Assembly (NCBI GenBank): GCA_046498285.1
Contig: JAWOBA010000217.1
Coordinates: forward strand, 1-23,605
Length of the DNA: 23,605 nt
DNA from: B33-G16 sp046498285
GTDB taxonomy: Bacteria; Desulfobacterota; DSM-4660; Desulfatiglandales; B25-G16
Direction of reading: 5' to 3'
Each line of letters starts with the position of its first letter. Positions within the stretch are counted from its first letter, which is position 1. A model generated the notes under the pieces. That model was not told the origin of the DNA and made no database searches. It was given only the letters and a program-made list of their open reading frames with translations. The position numbers and the translations under genes were made by a program. Shown one piece after another: positions 7,370-14,609 of this stretch.

Positions 7370-8659
7370 TCAATCTGCCTCAACAACTGGGAATGTTACC
7401 GAGCTATGAGGCATAAGCACAATATCAGGATTATCAGGTGCTAAATCATATCCCATTGCTATGGCCTCTTGTGGTGAAGATACGGGTTGAATGCCCGAAT
7501 TTTCCAATTCTTTTGGGCTGATAGAGGAATAAAGGACCACCTTAAACCTTTCAGCCCATAGGGCAATGCCAAAGCCCATCAGGCCACCAATGGTGCAATT
7601 TTCCTTAAGAAAATTATATCTGTCTGTATTGGACGAAAACGCTCTCAATATGTGTGAAAAATCATCATTACCCATGCCGTCCCTGCATTCTGCAAACAGG
7701 ACGATAACTCCTCCTGGTTTGGTTACCCTACTAATATTATCAAAGGCCTTATATACTTGATATAGATTAATATCCTCGGGATATCCCATGGCACTTGCAA
7801 CGATCATATCCCCTTTGAGGTGGGTGGGGATAGAAAAGAAGTCCTCCGCCAGCCGGCATCCTTCGAGGTGTGCAATAAGAGGGTCTCCGGCCACCACACC
7901 GGCTATTTCCTTTTGGGGGTTTATTACCGTGTCAAGTAGAAAATGGGCCTTGGCCATCTTCATAATCTCGATAACGTCATCTCGAAGGGGGTTGCCATCA
8001 ACATATCCCGATTGAACCTTTGGATTGATGCCTTGTTCAGGGGTACCAAGGGCAAGCCGGTGATTTACCTGGATAGTATCATAGCCAGCTACTCCAATGG
8101 ACAGAGCCTTTGGACCGCCCCCGAAACCGGTTAAAAAGTGATACACAATGCCTCCGGTAAGGATGACCTTATCCGATTCCATAACCCGGCGGTTTATCCA
8201 GACCTTATTGCTTCTGGATGTTTCCCCCAGATAGGTAAGCTCTTTTTTTTCCCTTGCAAGGTGATCGAAAACCTCTATTCTGTCCATCAAATCCCTGGTG
8301 ACAAGTCGCTCTACTTCCTGTGGTGTATGGGTCCTATGGTCGCCGGTTCCTAACAAAATGGTTATCTGATTATCCGTTACTCCAATTTTGTTTAACTCAT
8401 CAACAAGGGGGGGCAAGAATTGCTCAGGTCCTGACCAGAGCCGGGTTATATCCGGGGCAAGGATTACAACAGTATCTTTCGCACGAACAATCTTATCAAG
8501 GGGGGGAGAGGATATGGGTTTTCGTAACAGCTCTATGATTTTGGCTGGAAGGTTTGCGATCTTTTCCACCTCTTTGGCCCCTATAGAACCAAGGACCACA
8601 CCCTTGTCTAGTTCCACAGATAAGAAACGATCTCCATATTCCATTTCATGCTTAGACAT
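7370..8659 (-). CDS. larA: LarA-family nickel-pincer 2-hydroxyacid racemase
   Basis: A 429-residue member of the lactate racemase family. Residues used by Lactobacillus plantarum LarA are all present at nearly the same numbers: the D-x-T-R motif (D70, R73), H108 in GTGDHR, H174 in the YHF..GFGGGPK segment, K184 (the lysine that binds the nickel-pincer nucleotide) and H200 in QVNH. The enzyme interconverts enantiomers of a 2-hydroxy acid by hydride transfer to the nickel cofactor. The family also includes racemases for malate, 2-hydroxyglutarate and other acids, so lactate is not certain. The cofactor synthesis genes larB, larC and larE are not in this window. It is the first gene of the seven-gene minus operon, 34 bases before the FAD oxidase start, and would supply the enantiomer that oxidase uses. 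Confidence 0.88.
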   Translation of the reverse strand: MSKHEMEYGDRFLSVELDKGVVLGSIGAKEVEKIANLPAKIIELLRKPISSPPLDKIVRAKDTVVILAPDITRLWSGPEQFLPPLVDELNKIGVTDNQITILLGTGDHRTHTPQEVERLVTRDLMDRIEVFDHLAREKKELTYLGETSRSNKVWINRRVMESDKVILTGGIVYHFLTGFGGGPKALSIGVAGYDTIQVNHRLALGTPEQGINPKVQSGYVDGNPLRDDVIEIMKMAKAHFLLDTVINPQKEIAGVVAGDPLIAHLEGCRLAEDFFSIPTHLKGDMIVASAMGYPEDINLYQVYKAFDNISRVTKPGGVIVLFAECRDGMGNDDFSHILRAFSSNTDRYNFLKENCTIGGLMGFGIALWAERFKVVLYSSISPKELENSGIQPVSSPQEAIAMGYDLAPDNPDIVLMPHSSVTFPVVEAD

Positions 8660-8664
8660 TTGAA

Positions 8665-8682
8665 AATTCTCTTATTAGAATT
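8665..8682 (-). promoter_or_regulatory. inverted repeat in the larA leader
   Basis: A perfect AATTCT/AGAATT inverted repeat with a 6-base spacer lies 5 bases upstream of the larA-like start codon, within the only plausible leader of the seven-gene operon. It could be an operator half-site pair or a small RNA hairpin covering the ribosome binding region. No convincing -10/-35 pair was recognised in 8660-8730. Short perfect repeats of this size also arise by chance in AT-rich leaders. Confidence 0.25.
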
Positions 8683-8728
8683 GAGTTCTCTCGCTCCATC
8701 TGAATAGCAAGTATTTCAAAAAAAGATT

Positions 8729-8761
8729 AAAAAAGGGAGAGGCATTTTCCCTTTCCCTTTT
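8729..8761 (-). terminator. Rho-independent terminator after livF
   Basis: Read on the minus strand, an 8-base stem (AAAAGGGA, from 8761-8754, with TCCCTTTT, from 8738-8731) closes a 15-base loop and runs into a T-rich tract, with another seven Ts a few bases further. It lies 40 bases past the livF stop codon and upstream of larA, so it probably ends the importer transcript and separates it from the hydroxyacid operon. The stem is A/T-rich at its base, so efficiency may be moderate. Confidence 0.6.
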
Positions 8762-8800
8762 AAATAATGTGACCTGGGATGACACTATTCTTTAATTAAT

Positions 8801-9511
8801 TTATACAGCTAAATAGTGCTTTTTAACCTCATCAGAATTTAATAGTTTATCTGAATCATCGTAAAATTTTATTCTACCGCCCTCAAGTATATATCCCTTT
8901 TGTGAATGCTCCAGTGCCATCTTTGCATTTTGTTCTACCAGGAGAATCGATTTTCCCTCCTCATTAAGCCTTGCAATTTCCTCAAATATGCCCTGTACTA
9001 GGGTGGGTTGAAGGCCGGCAGTTGGCTCATCCAAGAGGAGGAGATCAGGATCAGTCATTAGGGCACAAGCAACAGCCAGCATCTGTCGTTCACCTCCGCT
9101 TAAGGTACCCCCCAGCTGGCTGCGCCTGTCCTTTAACACGGGAAAACGATTGTATACCAATTCTAATTGGTTACTTACCTTTTCCTTTGATTTCTCTTTT
9201 ACCACCCCCATTCGCAGATTTTCGAATACAGTGAGTGTGGGAAAGATACTATCGTCCTGCGGAACGTAATTTATCCCCTTCTCGGAAATCTTGTCAGGAG
9301 CGAGCCTTGAAATATCTTCACCCTTATATATGATTGTACCTCCATAGAAATCACAGATACCATAAACTGACCTGAGAAATGTCGTTTTTCCCGCCCCATT
9401 GGGTCCTATGACAGTGGTAAAGCCACTCTCCTCAACAGCTAAAGTGAGGCCATCAATGATAATGGCCTTTCCATAACCGGATTGTAGATCCTTGATCTCC
9501 AATATATTCAT
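8801..9511 (-). CDS. livF: branched-chain amino acid-type ABC transporter, ATP-binding protein LivF
   Basis: A 236-residue ABC ATPase. Walker A is GPNGAGKTT (36-44), the Q-loop glutamine is in NYVPQDD (Q85), the signature is LSGGE (137-141), and Walker B is LLLLDEP (157-163), followed by the D-loop and a switch histidine region near LLVEQN. The VPQ..IFPTLTVFENL segment and the short C-terminus ending HYLAV are typical of LivF and separate it from LivG. It acts on the cytoplasmic face of the importer and heterodimerises with LivG. The start codon lies 1 base after the livG stop, and its AGGAGG sits within the end of livG, so the two are translated together. It is the last gene of the importer. 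Confidence 0.92.
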   Translation of the reverse strand: MNILEIKDLQSGYGKAIIIDGLTLAVEESGFTTVIGPNGAGKTTFLRSVYGICDFYGGTIIYKGEDISRLAPDKISEKGINYVPQDDSIFPTLTVFENLRMGVVKEKSKEKVSNQLELVYNRFPVLKDRRSQLGGTLSGGERQMLAVACALMTDPDLLLLDEPTAGLQPTLVQGIFEEIARLNEEGKSILLVEQNAKMALEHSQKGYILEGGRIKFYDDSDKLLNSDEVKKHYLAV

Positions 9512-9512
9512 C

Positions 9513-10274
9513 TTATCCTCCTAGATACACTTCAAGGACACGTTCGTTAGTCTGAATCTCCTGCGGATTCCCTTTTGCCAGGTTCTGGCCGTAATACATC
9601 ACATATATGGGGTTGCAGAGGTGCATTATTACTTCCATCTTGTGCTCAACAACCAGAAAGGTAAGGCCTTTTTCATCCCTCAGCCTTTCAATCTCACCCA
9701 TTATGCTCTTGGTCTCATCCGTTGTGGCACCTGCAGTTGGCTCATCAAGAAACAGGAGTTCCGGGTCAGTCAGGATAGCCCGGCTGATCTCGAGCATTTT
9801 ACGTTTTCCTGCACTCAGATTCTTTGCATATTCATTGCGCTGTTCATAGAGGCCCATTTCATCAAGCAGGCTCTTAGCCCTCTCCCAGTTTTCTTTTTCT
9901 TGCCTCTTTACCGTTGCCAATTTAAAAATTGCGCTGAATACGCCTTCACCTGTCTGGTTCTTTGGGGCCAGCATCATGTTTTCCCACACAGTCATCTCCC
10001 CCAATTTTCGGGCAATCTGAAATGTTCTGGTTAATCCCTTTAGACAAACTTGGTCAGGCCGCAACATCTCTATTCTCTCACCCTTAAAATAGACTTCTCC
10101 CTCATCCGGTTGGTAGACGCCTCCTGCCACATTAAAAAATGTGGTTTTCCCCGCCCCATTGGGCCCAATAAGTGCTGTAATGGTTTTTGTCTCCAGCTCT
10201 ATTGAGAAGCCATCGAGGGCCTTTATCCCCCCGAAGTACAGACTAACATTATTGGCGTTAAATATAGTAGCCAT
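9513..10274 (-). CDS. livG: branched-chain amino acid-type ABC transporter, ATP-binding protein LivG
   Basis: A 253-residue ABC ATPase. Walker A is GPNGAGKTT (37-45). The LivG-type segment GLTRTFQIARKLGEMTVWENM carries the Q-loop glutamine. The signature is LSAGK (153-157), a variant of LSGGQ of the kind common in LivG, and Walker B is ELLFLDEPTAG. The C-terminus PQEIQTNERVLEVYLGG is the typical LivG tail. It pairs with LivF to power import through LivH and LivM. GGGG lies 8 bases before the ATG. It is 16 bases downstream of livM in the same operon. Confidence 0.92.
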   Translation of the reverse strand: MATIFNANNVSLYFGGIKALDGFSIELETKTITALIGPNGAGKTTFFNVAGGVYQPDEGEVYFKGERIEMLRPDQVCLKGLTRTFQIARKLGEMTVWENMMLAPKNQTGEGVFSAIFKLATVKRQEKENWERAKSLLDEMGLYEQRNEYAKNLSAGKRKMLEISRAILTDPELLFLDEPTAGATTDETKSIMGEIERLRDEKGLTFLVVEHKMEVIMHLCNPIYVMYYGQNLAKGNPQEIQTNERVLEVYLGG

Positions 10275-10290
10275 AAAAGATCCCCTTTTG

Positions 10291-11232
10291 TTATAAATGC
10301 TCTTCTATTGGTGTTGCCCTTTCCGGTATTGCTCCCTGAGGTCTGAACCTAATAAAGACTACAAGGAGCAAACCAATAAGGATAAGGCGCAACGCTGGCA
10401 TAATATAGGGTGCGCCTAAATCAGGAAGAAATCGTGTTCCCTGTTCGAAGAACCCAATAATGAGCACGGCACCTATAAGGATGCCCCAATTATTCCGTAA
10501 TCCTCCCACAATAACGAATATCCATACGAGAAAGGTAGTCGTGGGAACAAACTCACCGGGTTGGATTGCCATTGCGTAGTGAGCCCAAAGGCTCCCAGCT
10601 GCCCCCATCATGGCGCAGCCAACCACCCAAGACCACATCCTGGCAGTAAAGACAGACTTACCCAGAGAGGAGGTGATTAGCTCATCCTCTCTCACGCCTC
10701 TCCAAACACGCCCAATCGGGGCACGGTAGAAACGTTGTGTGACCCAAAAAGCGATGGCAAGGATTAGTAGGACGAGCAGAAAAAAGAGGTATCGATTCCC
10801 CATTGGCATGGGGATAAGGCGGATACCGGCTGATCCGGTGGTAAGCCAAAGTTCATTCAGGGCGATGTAGTGGATTGCCTCGGCGATTCCTATAGAGGCC
10901 ACTGCAAGGTAATCCTCACGTAACCTGAGAAGGGGAATCCCTATCAAAAAGCCGATAAAGGCAGCCAAGACGATGGCAACCAGAAAACCTACGATAAAGG
11001 GGGCCTCAAAACGCCCCGGGATTCCGCCGGCAAATCCGGCAAAGATCTCCATCTCGCGGAACCGGTGAGAAGCAGTAAGAATCGCAGATGCATATGCGCC
11101 AACAGCAAAAAAACCGGCGATCCCGAAATTCGGAAGGTTAGTATAGCCAAAGTGAATATTTAAGGCTAGACCCAGAATAGAATAGATGGCTACGATTGTC
11201 GCGATCGTAAGAATCCAAGAAAATATTTCCAT
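10291..11232 (-). CDS. livM: branched-chain amino acid-type ABC transporter, permease LivM
   Basis: A 313-residue hydrophobic permease with about eight membrane segments. It carries the family landmark NFGIAGFFAVGAYASAIL near the N-terminus, LREDYLAVASIGIAEAIHYIALN in the middle, and the EAA-like cytoplasmic loop RVWRGVREDELITSSLGKSVF that contacts the ATPases. The C-terminus LLVVFIRFRPQGAIPER is typical of LivM. The ATG has GGAGGGGAG upstream. The first 43 bases overlap the 3' end of livH in another frame, longer than a usual coupling overlap, but both reading frames look real there. Confidence 0.92.
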   Translation of the reverse strand: MEIFSWILTIATIVAIYSILGLALNIHFGYTNLPNFGIAGFFAVGAYASAILTASHRFREMEIFAGFAGGIPGRFEAPFIVGFLVAIVLAAFIGFLIGIPLLRLREDYLAVASIGIAEAIHYIALNELWLTTGSAGIRLIPMPMGNRYLFFLLVLLILAIAFWVTQRFYRAPIGRVWRGVREDELITSSLGKSVFTARMWSWVVGCAMMGAAGSLWAHYAMAIQPGEFVPTTTFLVWIFVIVGGLRNNWGILIGAVLIIGFFEQGTRFLPDLGAPYIMPALRLILIGLLLVVFIRFRPQGAIPERATPIEEHL

Positions 11233-12092
11233 TGAATTTTCTCCCCTCCTAAAAGCCCGCTTGGCTTAACAAGAAGTATAATGACCATTAGTAAATAGGC
11301 GCTTAACATCTTATATGGTGGCGATAACCATGTAGCTGTCGCCTCCATGGTAAAGGCAATAATCAAGGCCCCGAACACAGCGCCGTATGGGTTGTTTATT
11401 CCACCGACAATGAGGCAGGCAAATATCGTCACAAGTACCCCCATACCCATTCCGGACCTGATCGTTCCCAAGATACCCATGAAGACCCCCCCCAGAGCGG
11501 CAAGTGCACAAGCTATAATCCACGTATATACATAAACCCTCTCGACAGAGATGCCGCGGATCTTGGAAAGCTCCCGGTTATCTGATGTGGCCCTCATAAG
11601 ACGGCCCAGTTGGGTATACTGGAGCATCCAGAAAACTCCCATTGCCACCAAGATGGAGACGAGAATAAGGATGATCTGGATTGGGGTTAGAAAGAAAGGC
11701 CCGATATGCTTTGCCCTTGCAAGAGGCATTACAAACTGGAATGGCTGTGGACCCCAGGCTATCAGAATAAGGTTACGGAGAATGAAGCCTGCGCCTAGGG
11801 AGATAACCAGAAGGGTAAGGGCCCCCACGTTAATATCCATAAGAGGTTTAAATATCAACTTATGGAGAATAACTCCAAGCAGGGCAGTTAATGCCATGGA
11901 GATTATCAGGGCCCACACCAGATTGATTCCGAAAGAAAGGTTAAACAGCAAGGCAAGAAAGGCACCCGCAGTTATAATATCCCCATAAGTCAGGTTGAAA
12001 TATTTTGTTACCTTGATAGCAAGGCACAGCCCGAGAGATGGTAGGGCCAAAGTCGCAAAGGTAAGCAGTCCATAGCTGAGAAGTTCGTCCAT
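11190..12092 (-). CDS. livH: branched-chain amino acid-type ABC transporter, permease LivH
   Basis: A 300-residue permease with about eight membrane segments. The LivH motif LGLCLAIKVTKYFNLTYGDIITAGAFLALL lies near the start, the cytoplasmic coupling loop around TQLGRLMRATSDNRELSKIRGI in the middle, and LLVKPSGLLG near the end, followed by an unusual 18-residue tail that overlaps livM. ATG 12092 was chosen over an in-frame GTG at 12104 because AGGTGG is correctly spaced for the ATG and overlaps the GTG itself. It forms the membrane channel with LivM. Confidence 0.9.
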   Translation of the reverse strand: MDELLSYGLLTFATLALPSLGLCLAIKVTKYFNLTYGDIITAGAFLALLFNLSFGINLVWALIISMALTALLGVILHKLIFKPLMDINVGALTLLVISLGAGFILRNLILIAWGPQPFQFVMPLARAKHIGPFFLTPIQIILILVSILVAMGVFWMLQYTQLGRLMRATSDNRELSKIRGISVERVYVYTWIIACALAALGGVFMGILGTIRSGMGMGVLVTIFACLIVGGINNPYGAVFGALIIAFTMEATATWLSPPYKMLSAYLLMVIILLVKPSGLLGGEKIQWKYFLGFLRSRQS

Positions 12093-12125
12093 AATTTCTT
12101 CCACCTTTAGATTAAGATTAAAATA

Positions 12126-12151
12126 CCGGGGGTGGAATCAATCACCCCCGG
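12126..12151 (-). terminator. strong intercistronic hairpin between livK and livH
   Basis: A perfect 9-base GC-rich stem (CCGGGGGTG and CACCCCCGG) around an 8-base loop begins 9 bases after the livK stop. On the minus strand it is followed by TATTTTAAT, a weak U-tract. Hairpins at this place in binding-protein operons usually cause partial termination and protect the upstream mRNA, giving more binding protein than permease. Full termination is unlikely because livH, M, G and F follow with no clear promoter. Confidence 0.65.
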
Positions 12152-12160
12152 CTGCGCCAG

Positions 12161-13441
12161 TTACTGTTCGGCCCTTTCAGCACGGAGCTTTAAAACACCA
12201 TCGATGACGTCTTTAATATCATCCGGCGTTACTGTTCCGATTCGCTTCATCCCTGACGGATCATCTTTCGTCATCACTTCCACCTTCAGGTAGGTGACGG
12301 GGTCACCGTATTTGTTCCAGTCCTGGGTTCCTGCAATGCCCTCATAGTTTATTTCCTTACCCGCGCGCAGTAGCTTGATGCCGTCGGCATAGTTATACAC
12401 CTTTTCTCCCGGCGGTTGGGCAACTTTTCGCACATTATCCACAATTGAGCTCCTGCTGTCAGATTTTCCGGACTCAATGGCAAGCGCAAAGATCATAACG
12501 GCATCATAGGTATTCGCAGAAAAGGGAGTGACACCTTCCTTACCTGAGACCTTGTTTAATCTTAGCCCCCACTCCTTTGTTCGCTCATCTTCGAGAACTC
12601 CAGGGTTCACCCCGATAGCCCCTTCACTGGCAGGCAGGGATGCCTTTGCGCTTGTTCGGTTTGCAAAGTCAGATCCTACCCACTGGCCGCTAAGGCCCAT
12701 CTCATACCACTGTTTAAAGATAGTAGCGTCTGTCTCAGGGTTTGCCTCCCAGAAGATGACATCGGGTTTCTCCTCAAAAAGTCTCTTAAGCTCGGCACGG
12801 TAGGAGGCCTGGTTGAGCGGGAATTCAACCTCTGTAACCAGGTTCAGGCCCAGTACCTTGCATGCATCAACAACACCACCATAAATGCTCCTGGAACCTT
12901 CAGTATCAGCGGTAAAGGTTGCGACCTTTTTGGGCTTGAATGTATTCATCGCATAGTGGACCATACCCGCAGTCATAACCACATCGGAGGATACTGTTCG
13001 GTAGATATGCTCGCCATCGATTCCACCACCAATCACATCGAGTTTTGTAGTTCCAGCGGTGGGGGAAATCTCCACGGCGCCGGCCTCTTTGGTAAGAGGG
13101 ATGATCGAACGAACGGATGCGGATGAAGGACCAACAATACCCACCACCTTATTAATATCATAGAGTTTTCTTGCTGCCTCAATGCCTGGCTTGGATTTTG
13201 TTTCAGTGTCCCCTTTGTAGAGCTTGATTGGGCGGCCAATTGGCAACAGGCTTTCATCCGAATTGATCTCCTGGACTGCCAATTCGGCGCCGGGATCAGC
13301 ACCGGCTCCTACCCAGGCCCAGTCACCGGTATAGGGCAAAAGAAGGCCTAAAGGAATAGGATCGGCAGCGGTCACCGGCTGCACAAAAGAGAATACCCCG
13401 ATAACTATTGCGGCTAAAGTAATTATTGATAGCTTTCTCAT
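12161..13441 (-). CDS. livK: periplasmic substrate-binding protein of a Liv-type ABC importer
   Basis: A 426-residue exported protein. The N-terminus MRKLSIITLAAIVIGVFSF is a Sec signal peptide with likely cleavage after VTA or VTAA (residues 24-25), and no lipobox cysteine. The mature protein begins PIPLGLLLPYTGDWAWVGAG, typical of type I periplasmic binding proteins of the leucine/amide/urea family. Further landmarks are VVGIVGPSSASVRSIIPLTKEAG and the late TPFSANTYDAVMIFALAI. A free periplasmic binder points to a diderm host. The ligand is not readable; members of this family bind branched-chain amino acids but also amides, urea and organic or aromatic acids. No amino-acid catabolic gene is nearby, so a hydroxy or dicarboxylic acid ligand is a reasonable guess. 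GGGGG precedes the ATG. Confidence 0.9.
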   Translation of the reverse strand: MRKLSIITLAAIVIGVFSFVQPVTAADPIPLGLLLPYTGDWAWVGAGADPGAELAVQEINSDESLLPIGRPIKLYKGDTETKSKPGIEAARKLYDINKVVGIVGPSSASVRSIIPLTKEAGAVEISPTAGTTKLDVIGGGIDGEHIYRTVSSDVVMTAGMVHYAMNTFKPKKVATFTADTEGSRSIYGGVVDACKVLGLNLVTEVEFPLNQASYRAELKRLFEEKPDVIFWEANPETDATIFKQWYEMGLSGQWVGSDFANRTSAKASLPASEGAIGVNPGVLEDERTKEWGLRLNKVSGKEGVTPFSANTYDAVMIFALAIESGKSDSRSSIVDNVRKVAQPPGEKVYNYADGIKLLRAGKEINYEGIAGTQDWNKYGDPVTYLKVEVMTKDDPSGMKRIGTVTPDDIKDVIDGVLKLRAERAEQ

Positions 13442-13494
13442 TATATACCCCCTGTTTAATTAGTTATTAAATAACCACTAAATCAATCCTTAAT

Positions 13495-13504
13495 TCACCT
13501 CCTT
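13495..13504 (-). promoter_or_regulatory. orphan perfect Shine-Dalgarno between regulator and livK
   Basis: Directly after the TGA of the regulator gene the minus strand reads AAGGAGGTGA, a perfect match to the 16S anti-Shine-Dalgarno. No ORF of more than a few codons follows at working distance, and livK starts over 50 bases further with its own GGGGG. It may be a remnant of a lost gene, a ribosome standby site or a tiny leader ORF. Confidence 0.3.
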
Positions 13505-14317
13505 TCATGCCGATACTTTGTGGTCCACGGCTATATTAGAAACAGTGTTTAACTTCCATAGATCTTCCTGTTTTTCGTGTTTACGTTCTTTATCAGATTT
13601 CACTGCCTGCCTGATCCTTGATTCCACGTAATCAAGATGTTCAAGGATTCTCACCCTTGCCAGATCGGAATCCTTTTTCTTTATTGCCTTAACTATATTA
13701 GCGTGCTGATTGTAAATATCAGTATAGTTGATATTTTCATAGTATTTCCTAATAAACTTTTTAAGAATGTCATATATGGTAAACATTAGGTGGGTTTGGA
13801 TCTTATTGTGAGTTGCTTCAGAGATTGCGAGATGAAAATTTGCGTCTTCTTTTTCGAGCAAATTTTCCTTTTCAAGAGAAGAGCCTTTCCTCTTAATCAC
13901 TCTTCCCATTGATTCGAGATTTTTCTCAAGATGGGCTATATCTTCAGGTGCTGCCCTTTGGGCTGCATGATATGCATTCCAGGTTTCAATAGCCTTTCTT
14001 ACCTCTATGAGCTCTAAAGCAGATATTATACCATCCTTTAGAAGATTATCAAGTGGATCAAGTATTCTACCTGAGGCCAGGGATTTAACCATAGTCCTAT
14101 TACTCTGTGTTATCTCAAGAAACCCCATGCCTACAAGTGAGGTTAGCGCCTCACGGAGTGATGGACGGCTTACATTTAAAATCCCTATGAGTTCTCTTTC
14201 AGGGGGCAGAACATCGCCGGGTCTTAATTTACCTTCTGCTATAAGTGATTTGATCTGGTTAACTATTTTTAAAGATATTTTCTCTTGTTTAATAGCTTTG
14301 AATATTGGACTGACCAT
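13505..14317 (-). CDS. GntR-family transcriptional regulator, FadR subfamily (FCD domain)
   Basis: A 270-residue cytoplasmic regulator. Residues 1-80 form a winged helix-turn-helix with the GntR signature: IKSLIAEGKLRPGDVLPPER, then VSRPSLREALTSLVGMGFLEI. Residues 95-240 are an all-helical FCD ligand-binding domain in which D158, H162, H205 and H227 match the usual metal-binding Asp/His set, suggesting a carboxylate or hydroxyacid effector bound through a metal ion. The C-terminal 30 residues are charged and not typical. AAGGTAAT precedes the ATG. It is divergent from the acyl-CoA ligase operon, where a TGGT-N3-ACCA palindrome (14545-14555) fits a FadR-type operator, and it lies 63 bases upstream of livK, so it may be the first gene of the importer transcript. 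Relatives such as LldR and GlcC control lactate and glycolate use. Confidence 0.9.
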   Translation of the reverse strand: MVSPIFKAIKQEKISLKIVNQIKSLIAEGKLRPGDVLPPERELIGILNVSRPSLREALTSLVGMGFLEITQSNRTMVKSLASGRILDPLDNLLKDGIISALELIEVRKAIETWNAYHAAQRAAPEDIAHLEKNLESMGRVIKRKGSSLEKENLLEKEDANFHLAISEATHNKIQTHLMFTIYDILKKFIRKYYENINYTDIYNQHANIVKAIKKKDSDLARVRILEHLDYVESRIRQAVKSDKERKHEKQEDLWKLNTVSNIAVDHKVSA

Positions 14318-14508
14318 ATTACCTTTACGATTTGAGTTCTATTCGTTTTGAGCTAACAGAATAAAATATGTTTGTCAAGAAAAAAATATCGGGAAAAGGA
14401 AGATATATAATATGAATATTTAACTATTTGATAATATTAGTTATTATTTACTTATCCACCTTATTGAAACGGATATAAATAGAAGATTATTTTCATGGAA
14501 AAAAATGC

Positions 14509-14537
14509 TTGACACGTATTTCTTTTATTGGTAAAAA
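14509..14537 (+). promoter_or_regulatory. sigma-70-type promoter of the ligase operon
   Basis: A perfect -35 hexamer TTGACA (14509-14514) is followed after 17 bases by TAAAAA (14532-14537), a -10 matching TATAAT at four positions. Predicted initiation near 14543-14545 would put the transcript start on the palindromic operator candidate and give a leader of about 65 bases before the ATG at 14610. The -35 and the spacing are good and the -10 is weak, which suits a regulated promoter. Confidence 0.5.
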
Positions 14538-14544
14538 AACTCGG

Positions 14545-14555
14545 TGGTCTTACCA
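14545..14555. promoter_or_regulatory. FadR/GntR-type operator palindrome
   Basis: TGGTCTTACCA is a TGGT-N3-ACCA palindrome, the core shape recognised by FadR-subfamily GntR regulators (E. coli FadR core TGGTC-N-GACCA). It begins 7 bases after the -10 candidate, so a bound protein would block initiation. The FadR-type regulator gene starts 228 bases away on the opposite strand. No other TGGT-N3-ACCA was noticed in the other leaders of the window. Confidence 0.5.
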
Positions 14556-14609
14556 TAAACATGTTTTCAATATGAACTTTAGAAGTATAAACTATGTAAT
14601 GGAGGAAAG

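Larger units (their letters stand above)
14318..14609. promoter_or_regulatory. AT-rich divergent regulatory interval
   Basis: This 292-base gene-free stretch separates the minus-strand regulator from the plus-strand ligase operon and is very AT-rich, especially 14400-14490. It holds the plus-strand promoter and operator candidates listed separately. On the minus strand a perfect TTGACA (14378-14373) lies about 55 bases upstream of the regulator start, but no good -10 hexamer is found 16-18 bases from it. No ORF with a proper start and family resemblance is visible inside. Confidence 0.6.

Noticed and set aside
7336..7386. Longer start for the FAD oxidase overlapping larA
   Set aside because: The internal ATG at 7335 has a better-placed GAAGGAT and starts the family sequence.
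9621..10034. 137-codon ORF antisense to livG
   Set aside because: Opposite strand of a complete ABC ATPase with all motifs; no ribosome site or recognisable domain.
11551..11988. 145-codon ORF antisense to livH
   Set aside because: Lies entirely opposite a well-supported permease gene; composition is a mirror of hydrophobic codons and no family is recognisable.
13460..13481. TTAGT/ACTAA inverted repeat upstream of livK as a second regulator site
   Set aside because: It does not match TGGT-N3-ACCA and its centre is imperfect; too weak in AT-rich DNA.
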